Positions 35,843-48,472 of a DNA stretch of 64,000 nt are shown here, piece by piece. Each line of letters begins with the position of its first letter. Position 1 is the first letter of the stretch. The notes under the pieces were generated by a model. The model had not been told where the DNA came from and made no database searches. It worked only from the letters and a program-made list of their open reading frames with translations. Source of the DNA: Corticium candelabrum (lineage: Eukaryota; Porifera; Homoscleromorpha; Homosclerophorida; Plakinidae); contig NC_085103.1 in the NCBI RefSeq assembly GCF_963422355.1, positions 2,629,731-2,693,730 on the forward strand, read 5' to 3'. The translations under genes and the position numbers were made by a program.

Positions 35843-38469
35843 AACTGAAGTTCTAGTTTATGAAACACAACAATTGTTTTCGTCATAATTGTACTAGAAC
35901 TTTTTTTTATTTGATATAAGAGTCCAGAAGTAGTCTTTTCCTTACTTGATCGCAGGAATAGTGTAGTTATATGGTGCGATGTTGTTTTCGCGGAAATAGG
36001 TTTTCTTGAGACATCGTTACCTTCTCTGTGTTGTTATAATAAACGTGATGAAAAATTCTCGATGACTTTTTAGGGAATCCTCAACAGTGGATGGTTTTAT
36101 GGTATTTTGCTTGATTGTTCAGAGGTAGCAAATCTTAGCTCCCAAAACAGTAAGATGTATACTATAGATGTGAGTAGGTTAGAATTTCTGCTGTTCAATA
36201 TGGATTATGTTCTGGTAAAATATCACACTTCGCAAAGAATGCGTTGATGTTTGGAGGAGAGACGCGTAATATGACCTTGCATATGAAAGTACATAATATT
36301 TTTACAAATCAATAATGGCACGAATGTTACCATATTAGCTACAGTCCAATGGCGTGTAATGGTTTTAGCGTCAGGATTATTCGGATAAAGCAATGAGACG
36401 TCACTGAATTTTAGTGTTTTCAGATCGCTAGATCGCGACAATACTTTACTTCATTGTCCATATGTTCTGATTGAGATTCAGTATTGTTGAACTTACTCTC
36501 GTTTATGGCGTTGTTGTTATGGTAGTTGGTGATGTTGACGTCGAGGTTTTGTCTGTGTTGAGACCGTCTTTTCTTGTTTGAGACTACTCAAAAACAGTTG
36601 TAGGCCCACTTGTCCATGCATGGAGATTTTGGTGCTACTGTTCTTTTACAAACAGTTCGGCGTCCGTGATCTTTTTGTCGCATTATCGATCAATGAGTTG
36701 ACACAATACTTGCCACAAAAACCTGGAATCATTCCTGCCATCACAGACAACTACAAGCTTCTTTCCAATACTAGCACTCGTTTTCTGGTATATCATTCCA
36801 TGGCTCCGATATCGATGGAGATATGTAGAGCTGCTGCAGCGGGTAAAGAATTAATTAAGAAATAAACTGGAAGCTGAAATGTTCTGTAAATCTTCAGAGT
36901 AATTATTGCCAGACAGAAACATGCAATGATGGAAGCCAACATAAGTCTATTTAGAGCATTTAGGTGAGTCATTCTTTCCATGTAGTAGACTTTTTGACAT
37001 CTCAACGTTTTGAGAAATGTTCGTTCTGTTCCCATCATTGTGCTCAAAGGAGTGGTGTTGGTGTATATTCCTCTGATGGCGGATGACTATTTCAAGGGTT
37101 CAACTGTTGGGAGGTAACCTCATGAGCTCATGCATATCCTCCCCGTTGGCTAGTTTGGGATGCTCGTGATAAAGTTTGTCTCTAAACTTAGAACTGTCCA
37201 TGTTGTTGACGTCTTCGAACTCGATGGTTCGCTCTCCCACCCAGTCCAGCCAGTGTACTTGTAGCTCTGATCTGTATCCACTTATCCATTTTTCGACTGT
37301 GTTTGATGTCAGGCAGATGAAACGGTGTGACCCATTTCTGGACGTTTACGTGATTGTTCAGAACGTTTGCAATCTCCTCTACTGAAGCTTTATTCTGCAG
37401 ACGACGGAAAAGGCGGTTGTGTTCAGCTTGTAAACACCTGAAGTCACAGAAGATCGAATGGCTTGAACAGCACTTGAGCAGTCTTTCTCAGTTTTTCTAC
37501 GATGTTAATTAATAAATATTGGTAGCAGGTGGACGACAGAGCATTTAAAGGAAAGCAGTTGCTTACCACATACTGAATCTGTTTTTCAGTAGATATATCG
37601 CGAGACAATGGGAGCTAAAGCGAGAAAGAAGGACAGTGGTCCCAAAAGCGTGGTTGTCCAGTCCCGTTCGCAGAATCTGTCCCGGGGGTTCGCTTGATAT
37701 AAAGTGGACTCGTTAAAAGTTGGCTTTCCAGCCTACGAGTTTTTTCTCTTTCTACTGCCATTAAAGCAATAATTGACAGCCTTTCTTCAGTCATGCTGCC
37801 TCGATACCCAAGTTTTCGATCTTAAAGCAGAGAGATCGCTCTGAAGATGCCGACGAGACAGGAATGACAATCCGGTCGCGACTCGCGTGGCCGCGGTGGC
37901 GTGCGGATGTTTCCCATTTATGCCAATCTGATTGCACGGCGTCACGTGTAAAGATTTACGATTAGATAGAACTCTTAATTAACAATTACGAGAATTTTGC
38001 AGAAGAGAAGCACTTGCAACTGGCTGTACGCTTTGCCATTCGATAGAATCAACCTAACTACTAAATTTGGATGAATGAGAAACTCGTTGCAAGTCGTTGG
38101 CAAGCTGGTAATCTGAATTCTGATTGTCTACACATTCTTGTAAAACTGGAGATGCCATGGTTCCCTCTGACCCCTATTACGGTAGGCCTCTACCTAACAC
38201 AAACATACGACGACCTGTTCCTTATTTGAAGAATCTAACTTCGTCTGCTTTTAATGCAATGTAGCCTGTTCGGTGTATTTGCAGCAATTTGACGCAAGTG
38301 ACGTGAAGCCATCTCCTTTAGCAACTCGCTTTGAATGTGGTGGACTGTATAGTTTCTTGTTTTACGGCCCGTGATATCAACACTGCTGTAAGGTCATCTT
38401 TTGCACGCAGAGGCGCCTTATTAGGGGCGGGACCCGTCATGCCGCCTCCTTAATGTGTGTTTCCAACCG

Positions 38470-39240
38470 TGGCGTCTCCGCTGTTTGAGCGCTTCGTATG
38501 GCTTTTTCCAAGGTTAATCCGCCTCTGCCCAAATCTTCTGTTGTACTGTTTCCTGAAACAGTCCACAGACTAACTGATCACGCAGGGCAGTACTTAATTG
38601 CTCACCAAATTGGCTATTCTTGGATATCCGGCGTAATTCTGAGACATACACTGCGATGGACTCTCCGTCTCGTTGTTGCCTTTTGTAGAAACGAAGGCAT
38701 TTCGCGATCACGTTCAATTTCGGTTCGTAATGGTCTTTCAGGAGCTGACAGAGTTCGTCTATTGACTTCTCTTGCAGTTTGGCTGGCCGGTGTAGGTTCT
38801 TCAGTAGCGTATGTGGATGAACCCACAGACGTTAATAGGACAGCTTTTCGTGTTTCCGTTGCGTCGTCTCCCGCTAGCTTGATAGTCCTCTACCTGATCT
38901 ATACCTGGTTGAAACTCTCCTAATTTTCCGTGTCTGGGCGCCATCCTCGTCGCCAATTGTTGCGTATTACACAGCGTACTTGCACTAGCCGCTTATTGTG
39001 TACTACCAACATCAAACTACAACAACGAGTGACCTTCGCAAACTCTAATCTTACCACAAACATGCAACTAATTATCTATCAAGTACACCACAATTGGCTT
39101 TTCATTTCAAGCAAGAAAGGGGTAAGAAGAATTGTAATAATACTAACCCAACTCTTCAGTCTGCGATGCTAGGAGATTTTCCACTGCTTCTTGCGCTGTC
39201 ATGTCAACCAAAGCTCAAACTCACTCTACAGTACTAAAAT
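38470..39240 (-). mobile_element. Ty3/gypsy-type LTR retrotransposon, gag end fossil
   Basis: The minus strand encodes a retrotransposon gag fragment (FYKRQQRDGESIAVYVSELR, then LRDQLVCGLFQETVQQK) near 38514-38720. To its right is a tRNA-primer-site-like GGCGACGAGGATGGCGCC (38940-38957) and what may be the end of an LTR (reverse complement finishing CGCAACA) extending towards about 39240. Only the gag end is present; the pol genes do not follow to the left, where copy B begins. The copy is broken and partial, probably old. LTR limits are approximate. Confidence 0.6.
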
Positions 39241-39511
39241 AGACCCAGCAGCAAATGTAGTTCACGGTGTCTTGTATTTGACGTGGGGAGGTGGATCGTC
39301 CAAGAAGACGCGTGGACTCTTGCTTCGCCGTGGAAAGGATCGTTGTCAGTAGCGTGGTCCATCATTGAACTGGCAGCCATTGAATCACTATAAAACCGTC
39401 GTGGCAAGGCCATCGTACACAAACAAACCGGAAATGAAAGAACAAGCACGAAATACCCATAACAGTCAAAACGCAAATGATAGATGACCTCTATGGGGAT
39501 TCCATGTCTCA

Positions 39512-40049
39512 GCAAGCTTAGGGAATTTGCCATAGCTGCTGTGGATATACACATAAAAGTGACTGCAACTAAGTTCAAAATCCTTCTGCATCATGAAATC
39601 GAGGTATCCAGAAAAGCTGAGTTAGATCACTAGCTGTCGGTTTTGGCCCTCTAATGGATCTTGTCAGACAGCATCCTCACAAAATAAGACCTCTGCTTAC
39701 TGAAGCAGTAAGCACGCCGTTAACTTAACAAGTGGACTATTTATTCCTGATCTAGTGACCTATGAGTCAACTCTCCCGCCAAAATTAAAAGACTTTTGTG
39801 CACTACGTCCACCATTCACGTAATCAAGGCTTTATACACGCATACGCAAATACTTGTCGATGAATCAATTAAAAATTGCACTACAAGAAAATTGTTCTTT
39901 TGACACTGATGTTTCTCTAGAAAATACAGACCTGACTCAATATGGAAACTGCTGCAGTTGTGCACAGGTTGCAGCGAGATTCCAGTGATGGGATTTCATC
40001 AACCAGACACAATCACGGTGTCCAGTACAGGATCCGTGTTCCCCAATTC
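39512..40049. repeat. Dispersed repeat U, copy 1
   Basis: This ~540-bp stretch (from GCAAGCTTAGGGAATTTGCC to GTTCCCCAATTC) recurs at 40968-41503, and its right half at about 20351-20608 in copy A. In copies 2 and A it runs on into the Penelope-like fragment, so U is probably part of that decayed element. Identity between copies 1 and 2 is high apart from small indels. Confidence 0.75.
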
Positions 40050-40967
40050 AGCAACATGTGCTATGATTTTAGAGCTGCCAAGACAAGCTGCCAACCAAGA
40101 AGAGTTTACGGCGAATATGAATGCTGTTTTATAGCTATGCAGTCAACTGGCTTTGGAGTAGTACTGTATAAAAAAATTGCATTTTTCTGTTACTTTCTTT
40201 GAACTGTTGTTTCCATTGCATGCTCGTTTAAAACATATACACAAGTTATAACGAGAAGGTTGGACTTTGTTAATGTAAGATTCGAAATTGTGAAAGCACG
40301 TTACGTTACAAATTTGGTAACGCACGCTATATCTTTGATGTTCATTGGTAACAATCCGCACCTATGGGTCGCATTGATATTAAAGAATACAAAATTCCAT
40401 AAATTTGGTAACGCGCGCTACTTTTTGGTCTTGTTTATATCAACGCGCACCTAAAGCTTCCGTAGTAATCAGCTATATCCTCAAGTCAGAATATGATGAT
40501 CTTGCGATACACATCATCCTTTTAGGTGTTTGTTTCAATGTTGGTATGGTGTATGATGGTGTCCAGCATGAAGGGTGATCTTTTCTCTAGCTCTGACTTC
40601 GGAGTCCGTAGAAGTTTCTCTAACTTCCTTCCATAGCGCCTGAAAAACTGCATAGTTTTTTAGCACACTTGTGAGCGAGGAAGCGCGGACAGTCTAGCTC
40701 AAAAGGAGTGTGTATATTCCTCTGATGGTGGTAGAATAATTTCAGGAGTTCGACAGTTACAGGGAGGTAACCTCAACACTCATAAACTTCCCCCCCTTCG
40801 GCTTATTTGGGATACTCTTGATAAAGTTTGTCTCTAAACTTAGATGATAGAAAAGCTGAGCGGCATTAATTTTAAATGTGTGTTGTGCTACATAGCTAAC
40901 ATACAAATATATTTTGCAGATCAGTGAAATGATTGACAACAACAGCCCTGAGTTTTAAAGCCTTGTT
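40050..40967. other. Spacer with a diverged fragment of the A/B repeat
   Basis: Mostly unassigned AT-rich sequence. From about 40705 to 40848 it resembles 22110-22235 of copy A (shared GTGTATATTCCTCTGATGG, GGGAGGTAACCTCA, AAAGTTTGTCTCTAAACTTAG) but is clearly more diverged than A is from B. Further short repeats containing AATTTGGTAACGC occur near 40309-40320 and 40402-40415. Confidence 0.45.
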
Positions 40968-42204
40968 GCAAGCTTAGGGAATTTGCCATAGCTGCTGTGG
41001 ATATACACATAGTGACTGCAACTAAGTTCAAAATCCTTCTGCATCATGAAATCGTGATATCCAGAAAAGCTGAGTTAGATCACTAGCTGTCGGTTTTGGC
41101 CCTCTAATGGATCTTGTCAGACAGCATCCTCACAAAATGAGACCTCTGCTTACTGAAGCAGTAAGCACGCCATTAACTTAACAAGTAGACTATTTATTTC
41201 TGAATCTAGTGACCTATGAGTCAACTCTCCCACCAAAATTAAAAGACTTTTGTGCACTACGTCCACCGTTTACGTAATCAAGGCTTTGTACACACATACG
41301 CAAATACTTGTCGATGAATCAATTAAAAATTGCACTACAAGAAAATTGTTCTTTTGACACTGATGTTTCTCTAGAAAATACAGACCTGACTTAATATGGA
41401 AACTGCTGCAGTTGTGCACAGGTTGCAGCGAGATTCCAGTGATGGGATTTCATCAACCAGACACAATCACGGTGTCCAGCACAGGATCCGTGTTCCCCAA
41501 TTCCCTTTATCTGCCTTTATTATTATATCACTCCGTTTCTGTAATTTAGCGAGTGCCTGTCTCTCAGAAGGCGATGGGTTATCCCTCTTGGGTCTTGTAG
41601 GATTTAATTGATGAAGTTGAATTTTTGTATTGTTGATATATGTTTCTAAGATTGTATTTCCACTGATAAGGTAAGGACGCGGGAGACAGTAAGTCTCCGT
41701 GTAAATTAAAAAGTTAAAATAGTGAGTGTGTGTGTGTGTGTGTGTGTGTTACTGTGTGTGTTACTGTATGAACATGTTGCTTATCAGAGCGAATAGATTT
41801 CTTTACACCACAATGAGTGGTGGACTGCTTCGCGCAATTCCCTTTATCTGCCTTTATTATTATATCACTCCGTTTCTGTAATTTAGCGAGTGCCTGTCTC
41901 TCAGAAGGCGATGGGTTATCCCTCTTGGGTCTTGTAGGATTTAATTGATGAAGTTGAATTTTTGTATTGTTGATATATGTTTCTAAGATTGTATTTCCAC
42001 TGATAAGGTAAGGACGCGGGAGACAGTAAGTCTCCGTGTAAATTAAAAAGTTAAAATAGTGAGTGTGTGTGTTACTGTGTGTGTTACTGTGTGTGTTACT
42101 GTGTGTGTTACTGTGTGTGTTACTGTGTGTGTTACTGTGTGTGTTACTGTGTGTGTTACTGTATGAACATGTTGCTTATCAGAGCGAATAGATTTCTTTA
42201 CACC
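40968..42204 (-). mobile_element. Repeat U copy 2 with tandem Penelope-like fragments
   Basis: U copy 2 (40968-41503) continues into the Penelope-like RT fragment (minus strand, 41461-41720). A 337-bp unit starting CAATTCCCTTTATC at 41498 is then repeated from 41835, giving a second copy of the same fragment and its flank (TGAACATGTTGCTTATCAGAG, CACCACAATGAGTGGTGGACT). The junction is abrupt, after CTTCGCG, where the first unit is cut short. This looks like a recent tandem duplication. Confidence 0.65.
42060..42163. repeat. 12-bp minisatellite (TGTGTGTTACTG)n
   Basis: About eight near-perfect copies of TGTGTGTTACTG follow the common TAAATTAAAAAGTTAAAAT lead-in. In the tandem partner (41719-41768) the same site is a plain TG tract with two TTACTG steps, so this minisatellite grew from an interrupted microsatellite. 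Confidence 0.9.
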
Positions 42205-43102
42205 ACAATGAGTGGTGGACTGCTTCGCGAGAAGCTCACTCTAAACGGGCTGAATTGACTTCCGGTCTGTCTGTCGGTATGTTTGTACCTATGTTTGTTT
42301 GTAACTATGTTTGTTTGTAAGCGTGTGTCACGCTCGGGGAGTTTGTCGAGCCACTATCTATTACAACCATAGAAATTCATAGAAATATTATATCATTGAT
42401 TTTGTATAGCGGAACGAAAGATGGCGACGGTTCATTAATAGTATGATATTTACACACACATCAAAATTAATTAATAGTATGAATTTAATGTGGAAGCTCT
42501 GGCTGCTTGTCTTGTAGTTCAAAATGTGTTCTACTTGACAAGACTTTGGGAAACTTAAAACGGCACTGTAGCTCGTTTTCACTGCCCTGATCGTTGTCCC
42601 CTGCTAGGGCAGAGGTCCTCTTACGTTTAGCACGGCGAAGACAGTAAGCCGTTGAGCATTTCGTATGATGCCTCTGCACATTGGCTATTAGTTCAGCATA
42701 ATCCTGCTCTTCGTCGATCACATCTCTGTCGTTTGTGACAGGGGTGCATTTCTGCTCGAGGCATGTGACCCTCCCCCGTTTCATTCAACGTGGGATTCCA
42801 CGTAGTTACCAGGGCATCAGCAAAGTCATACACCTCCTGTGCAATGTCCTCTGCCCTTCTCATTTGTTCGGTAGTGGCTTCGGCTTCGCCCGACTCGGAT
42901 GCTCTGTGCATGCATGCCCACTCTGAACTTATCTTATCAGAATGTGGAGCATCGGCCAGCCATGCCACACCATGCAAATGAGAACTACCTCTGTGCTGAT
43001 ACTCAATGCGTGCCCAGAAATCTACAGCACCAAGACTGTTTTGCAAAAAGTATCGCATAAATTATTCTGCTCTGTGCAAAAAGAACCAATCGGTCAAATG
43101 AG
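42180..43102 (-). pseudogene. Internally deleted Helitron derivative 2 (Rep fragment)
   Basis: From 43102 down to about 42490 the minus strand matches the Helitron ORF junction and Rep domain: the TAA between the two ORFs, LGAVDFWARIEYQHRGSSHL with the HUH motif, and on to FELQDKQPELPH. A frame change lies near 42670-42720. The left flank (42210-42484, including ACGCTCGGGGAGTTTGTCGAG) is shared with derivative 1. Everything between the Rep fragment and this flank in a full Helitron, including the tyrosines and helicase, is missing. The right edge at about 43102 is abrupt and abuts a LINE fragment. Confidence 0.75.
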
Positions 43103-43570
43103 AATCCATACTAGCTGTGATGAGTGCCAAGCCTCAAGAAATTGTATACAATACACAAGGACATCTATATTCAGAAATTTGCTGAACAGCTTATACATGT
43201 GTAGAACGAAACCTTGTCAAAAGCTTTAGATAAGTCTACGGACACGCAATCACAGCATCATGCATTTTACTTTTGACAGATAAGAGTCCACAGTTTTTCT
43301 TAGAACATAAGAACAGTCAGAGTAACTATGACCTTTTTTAAACCGTCCCAAATTGCTGATCACAAGATTCGAAAACATTCCTGAGTTTATTCAGAAGAAT
43401 CAATTCTAAGGCCTTAGACATAGTGGAAGAGATTGCAATTCCTCTATAATTGTCTGGATCTATTGCGTTTCCCTTTCTATCCTTGAGAATGGGAACAACA
43501 AAAGACTTCTTAAACTGCTCAGGGACGAAAGAGTGCCTGAGGATACCTGTGAACGCAACACTTATGCTGG
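43103..43570 (-). mobile_element. Non-LTR retrotransposon reverse-transcriptase fragment
   Basis: The minus strand encodes broken pieces of a CR1/L2/Jockey-like RT: FKKSFVVPILKDRKGNAIDP, DNYRGIAISSTMSKALELIL and later KKGHSYSDCSYVLRKTVDSY. These correspond to the finger and palm region (VxPxxKxG...DYRGIxxxS, then F...GHS). Several stops and frame changes are present and both ends are missing, so it is an old relic. It is separate from the REL elements farther right. Confidence 0.65.
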
Positions 43571-43639
43571 CAGTCCTTGCCGGGCAAACGTTGATTTTTT
43601 ATTCATCCGCTCCACTAGTCCATTACATCGAAGATGATA

Positions 43640-45690
43640 AGAGGTGGTTCTAGGCTTCTTCATCCCAAGTAGCTTGCAGACTTCCTGCATCACTCTTCAA
43701 AATCTGTTTCTCTGTCACTGTGGATGACTGCGGGCACTCCATAACGGCAAATAACCTCTTGGTTGTTGCTTGTTGGTAGTGGCCGAACAAAATCCATGGC
43801 AGACATTTCCATTGGACCTTCTACAGGAATCGATTGCAGGTCGGCTTGAATCGGATTTTTGGGCTGCTTCTTCCTGGCACACTGTTGACACGTGTGAATA
43901 TAGGGCTGGACGTCCTTAGTGTATTCTGGCCACCAGCAAATCTCCGAGACCTCTTCTATTATCTTGTCGACTCCACAGTGTCTACCTTGGTCTTGCAGAC
44001 TGTGCAACACTTTGGGAATCAACCATCTTAAGACCACCAGTCTTGGAGTGTCTCCACCTCCCTGAATTGCGGCTTGTGGTCGGTGAGCTGGTTCTACACT
44101 TTGCGAAAAGAACTGCTGACTAGTACGCCAAGGTCCGGTCCTCGTACGGGTGGATGGTCAGGAAAATACTTGAGAAATGGCTGGGTTGTAGTCTTGCATC
44201 TCAGCCAATTCGGATTTTGTCCACGTGGGGCATAGTCCAACAGCATTGGCTGATACAACGGCGGGTGTCGAGTGTCTTTGAATCGATCATCGAGCTTTGT
44301 TCCTTCTTGGACTTCTTCCTTCTGTGCAACTGGTGCATGACGAGACAATTCATCTGCATTTGTAATCTGTCGAACTGGTCTATGTTGGATGGGCCAGTCA
44401 GACTCACTCAGATACAGTAGCCATCTTGCTAAACGTCCTCGTGGTTCTTTCATGGCCTTGAACCACGTTAACGGATGGTGGTGTGTGATCAACGCGAACG
44501 ATCTTCCAAACAAGTATGGCCGGAAGTGTTCCACCGCGCACACCAAAGCAAGGGCTTCTTTATCTATAGTAGAGTAGTTAAGCTCTGTTGTGTGCAGTAC
44601 TCTACTACTGACATACACAACTACAATTCCCCCCCCCCCCCCCCGTACTTCTGAGAAAGTATTGCAAGACCATGGTTACTTGCATCCGTCGTCAGAGTGA
44701 ATTGAACATCGAACTTGGGGAACGCAAGAATGAGCAGTAGTTAGCTTTGTTTTCAGCTCATTGAAGGCTGCCTCACAGTCTTCACCCCAGTAAAATTGAG
44801 TCGCACGTCGCTCTAGGTTAAACAGGGCTTGCAATTGTTGAAACCCCTTTATAAACCGTCTGTACTAGCGTACTAACCCTAAAAAGCTGCGCACCTCAGT
44901 TGCATTTGTAGGTCTTAAATAGTCACGAACTGCTTGCACCTTTTTTTCTCAGCTTCTAACCCTCTTCTAGACATGATGTATCTTAGGTAATGACACTTGA
45001 CTTAACAAAAACCGCGTTTCTTAGGCTTCAGTTAGAGACCTGCATTGCGTAACCGATCCTAAACTCTTGACCGCCTAGTGATATGTTTATCGAATGTTGC
45101 TGAAAAACAATTATGTCATCTAGGTAAACCAAGCAATGTTCCCACTGTAGTTCAGCTAAAACGTATTCCATTAGCCGTTGGAAGGTCACAGGGGCATTAC
45201 ACAACCCAAACGACATTACCGTAGATTCGAAATGGCCCTGTGGTGTGCAAAAAGCAGTTTTTGGTTTGTCACTCGGGTCAACCTCAATCTACCAATTGCC
45301 GCTGGCCAAATCTAATGTTGAGAAGTATTACGCTCCTCCTAGGGAATCTAGCGTCTCATCCACTTGAGGTAGTGGATAGGCATCCTTGATGGTGATACCG
45401 TTTAAGGCACGGTAATCAACACAAAATCCATATCTGCCATCCTTTTCGCACTAAAATTACAGGACTGGCTGATGGGGTGATAATCTCATTTAGTAACATG
45501 CCTTGAACTTATTGCACCAATGACTTTAGTGATTGCTGTAATCGATATTGTCGGCTTGACAGGACTATGTTCTTGGGTTGGTATGGCATGTTGAACGATG
45601 TTGGATCTCCCTACATCTCCTCTTTGTGAGAATAGTTCTCTGCTATTTAACACAAGCTTGTCCAGTAGGCCTCTCTCGCCTGGGTTCAAA
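43640..45690 (-). mobile_element. Ty3/gypsy-type LTR retrotransposon, pol fossil
   Basis: Reading right to left, the order is that of gypsy pol: reverse transcriptase near 45030-45450 ([25 protein letters not shown]), RNase H near 44094-44618 (TELNYSTIDKEALALVCAVE, HHPLTWF) and integrase zinc-binding and core pieces near 43690-44040 (HCGVDKIIEEVSEICWWPEY, CQQCARKKQPKNP). The copy is broken many times and no LTRs were found, so it is old. It is distinct in sequence from the gypsy piece at the right edge of the window. A C run of about 17 bp lies at 44628-44644. Confidence 0.8.
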
Positions 45691-48270
45691 CGAGTTGCTG
45701 ATCAATCAAATTGCTTGAGGAATTCAAAGTCGTTCTCTTTCTCATTTGAGGTTGGGTTGTCACGGTATCACTAGAGTAGATTCCCGTATCTAGTTTCAGA
45801 TAACGGCTAGATTCGTACGCGAGATCTTGGTTCAACGCAATTGTCTTGAGTATTAAATATAGGGCGACGTATAGACATTGAGTAACTATTTCAGATCTGT
45901 GACAATCAGTGAATTTTGCGCTTTCTAGCGAGATTGAGACTTGACGAAACGTCCACCCCGCTCTACCTCTAGACCCGGACAAACACCTAGTTTCGGATGG
46001 CGCCTCGTGTAGAGCTACGAAAGCACAGATACAAATCAAATCTATTTGTAGCAGTAGACTAACTTCTTATCTTTCAAACAATCGTATCGGCAACATCGTC
46101 GTCTTTTGTGCCTACATTCATCCGCATCACAATAGCATGAAGTCACGCCCTCTGGTTTCGGATGCACGAAACAAGCTGGATCGTCATTTTTCGAGCAGTT
46201 TCTTACCCTCTGAACATTTTAAGCGTAAAATCGTAAAGTCTAGTGTTGCAATCAACTTTGAACGTGTCTATTCTATCTCTAGTCATTCTATGAACTTACT
46301 GTCTGCAGCGTTACGATTGTACAATGTCCTATGAACATGAAAACAGCATATTTTTCCTATTTTGTGGTATCTTTCTAGCTTGCTATGCAATCTAGAATAG
46401 AGAGGTCGAATTCCAAAGTCAAAAGAAGGGAATTCCCCTTCACCTACCAGATATCTATTGCCGCTTCTCATGGGACTATACCACTAACTTGTTCTACTTC
46501 TCATGCGTGACTGCCTCTGCAACGAACTCTCCAAACCTTCCTTTACGTCAGAAACATACAAAGGAAATAAAAGGGGGCAGATCAAGGGTCTTGCGTTCTC
46601 TCACGCTCTTCTGACTATAAGATTGTGTCAAATGCGTAGCTTGCATAGGTAAAGAAGGTCAAATCTCGGCAGTTCAGCTAGTGGCTATTTATAGTGGTCC
46701 GTTTCTGTAAGCCCCTTTAGACATTCTGTTCGGTCGCGAGTAGAGAAATGCAAAGAAACGGAGACTCGGAGTGAAGTTTGCCACCGAGCAGGCGGATTAT
46801 TCATGTGAGGAGAAGGTTTGTATCACCTGCTACTTTTCCTCGACTCGTGGCAAGACGTCCTCCGGCGTACAAATGTTGGAGTTTAGATCAACTCATGATA
46901 TCCCTTCTTGATCTAGACGTGACGGGAAGGCATTCGGCCATCCTACCAACAGTTGGCTAATGAAAGGGGAATTCTCAAGTCAACCCTGTAATAATATGAA
47001 GTAAGGAAGGAGAGGTGACAGCCAACGCTACCTTAGCGACGTTGAAGATGAGCTGACTAGTTTTGTTGTCCAGTCTGCGGAAATAGGCTACGGAAGAACA
47101 CTACGCCATGTAAATATAGATATTACATCTAATTCTACTGGAAATTCGTGCATGTTTTATCATGTGCAGGTACTAGCACTTGGTCAAGAGATGGTTGAAG
47201 CAAAAGGGCGGCAAGCTACTTTGTGGCAGGGGTGGCTAGGAAATATCGAAAGAGACTAACGTTACTACGTTGGAGACCTGTACGCAAGCTCTGCGTGTTT
47301 CGTAGATCTATTAATCAACAAATGCTGAGTCAAGACAGAGAAAGCAGTACATGTGTAGTGGGCTACGTAATGTAACGCGCGGTAACAAGTCCAATAGTAG
47401 AGGTGTGGCTCTTTGTTTCAGTCTTTCTTTTGCTAGGTTGGAGAAGTCGCTTTGGTTTTGTTCGTTTACAAATACGTGACGTGGTACTAGAATAAGAATG
47501 ACCTAATTTCATTTTCTCTACGATAACATTAGTCTTTTATAAAACCAAAATTTACCCTAGTAGCTTCTGCAATCTTCTCGTTTCCAAAGTTTTTCACCAT
47601 TCCACTGCCAATTATCTATTAACAACAAATGTAACTGCTCTCAAAGTAGCTAGACTGATAAGATGTTGCGTGGTTAGCCAAACCCTTTTTGTACCAAACG
47701 GCATGCTTTGGTTCTTCTGTAACCAAAAACTCAACCGTACATTAGTAGAACATATGCTTCTCTTAAAAACTAATACTAATGACTGATACCCATTGTGTGT
47801 GTATATATAGATTGAAGCCCATGCAGGGTTATAGGTTGGAGACAGAATTAATATACGCTATAACAATCTAATTGGGTCGTAATAGCTTACTGGTTTTACG
47901 TCGTGTTGTTTGTGACTCGGTTCATTCCTTAAAGCATGCCGCCGCTTTCTTTCTGCTTGCCTGCCTATAAGTGTCGTTTCAGTTAATAAACATATATTTA
48001 TAATTGTTCGTTAATGTACGTACGTTAGTATCAGTTGAAACTGTTCTGACGTGTGTTGAAGAAAGGATATGAAACAAAGTAAATCAGTTACTTTACACGT
48101 ATATAAAGACAGAATAGAATACAAAAACATTAATGCATACAAATTAGCGTACTTGAAGGAGAGAAATTCATGTGCATTAAAAATATGTAGACACCTACAC
48201 ATATAGAAATAGAGTAAAAGTATGTACTATTGCAAAGAAATATAATATTACTGTAAGTGATACATCCTCT
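45690..48270. other. Intergenic stretch, nothing recognised
   Basis: About 2.6 kb without a recognisable exon, repeat family or RNA gene. ORFs are short and lack motifs. The left few hundred bases may belong to the decayed gypsy element. Confidence 0.35.
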
Positions 48271-48472
48271 TCAGGCTTTGGAGTTGAAGAACAATTACAG
48301 ACTTTCTTTCTAGCAATCTGCTAAGATAATGCAGTCAAGGAACTAGTACATTTACAGGAGTGATGACAAAATTCTAACCCGACTCTGGTTTTCATTCAAT
48401 TGGTTGCTACGAAATTACAGAATAATAGCACAATACAAAGTGCATTTGAGTTGCTTATTATATTATACATAC

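Larger units (their letters stand above)
32131..38279. repeat. Large direct repeat, copy B
   Basis: This matches copy A (18579-23330) in the same order and orientation: array remnant, 32335-32735, then after the hAT insertion 35843-37018, then 37019-38279 corresponding to 22064-23330. It lacks the 1788 bp present in A between the two AAAT motifs. After GTTCGGTGTATT the two copies part, B running into a gypsy fossil. Low divergence implies recent duplication. Confidence 0.85.

Noticed and set aside
46137-46334. 65-codon ORF in the 45.7-48.3 kb gap
   Set aside because: Too short, no motif, no splice evidence.
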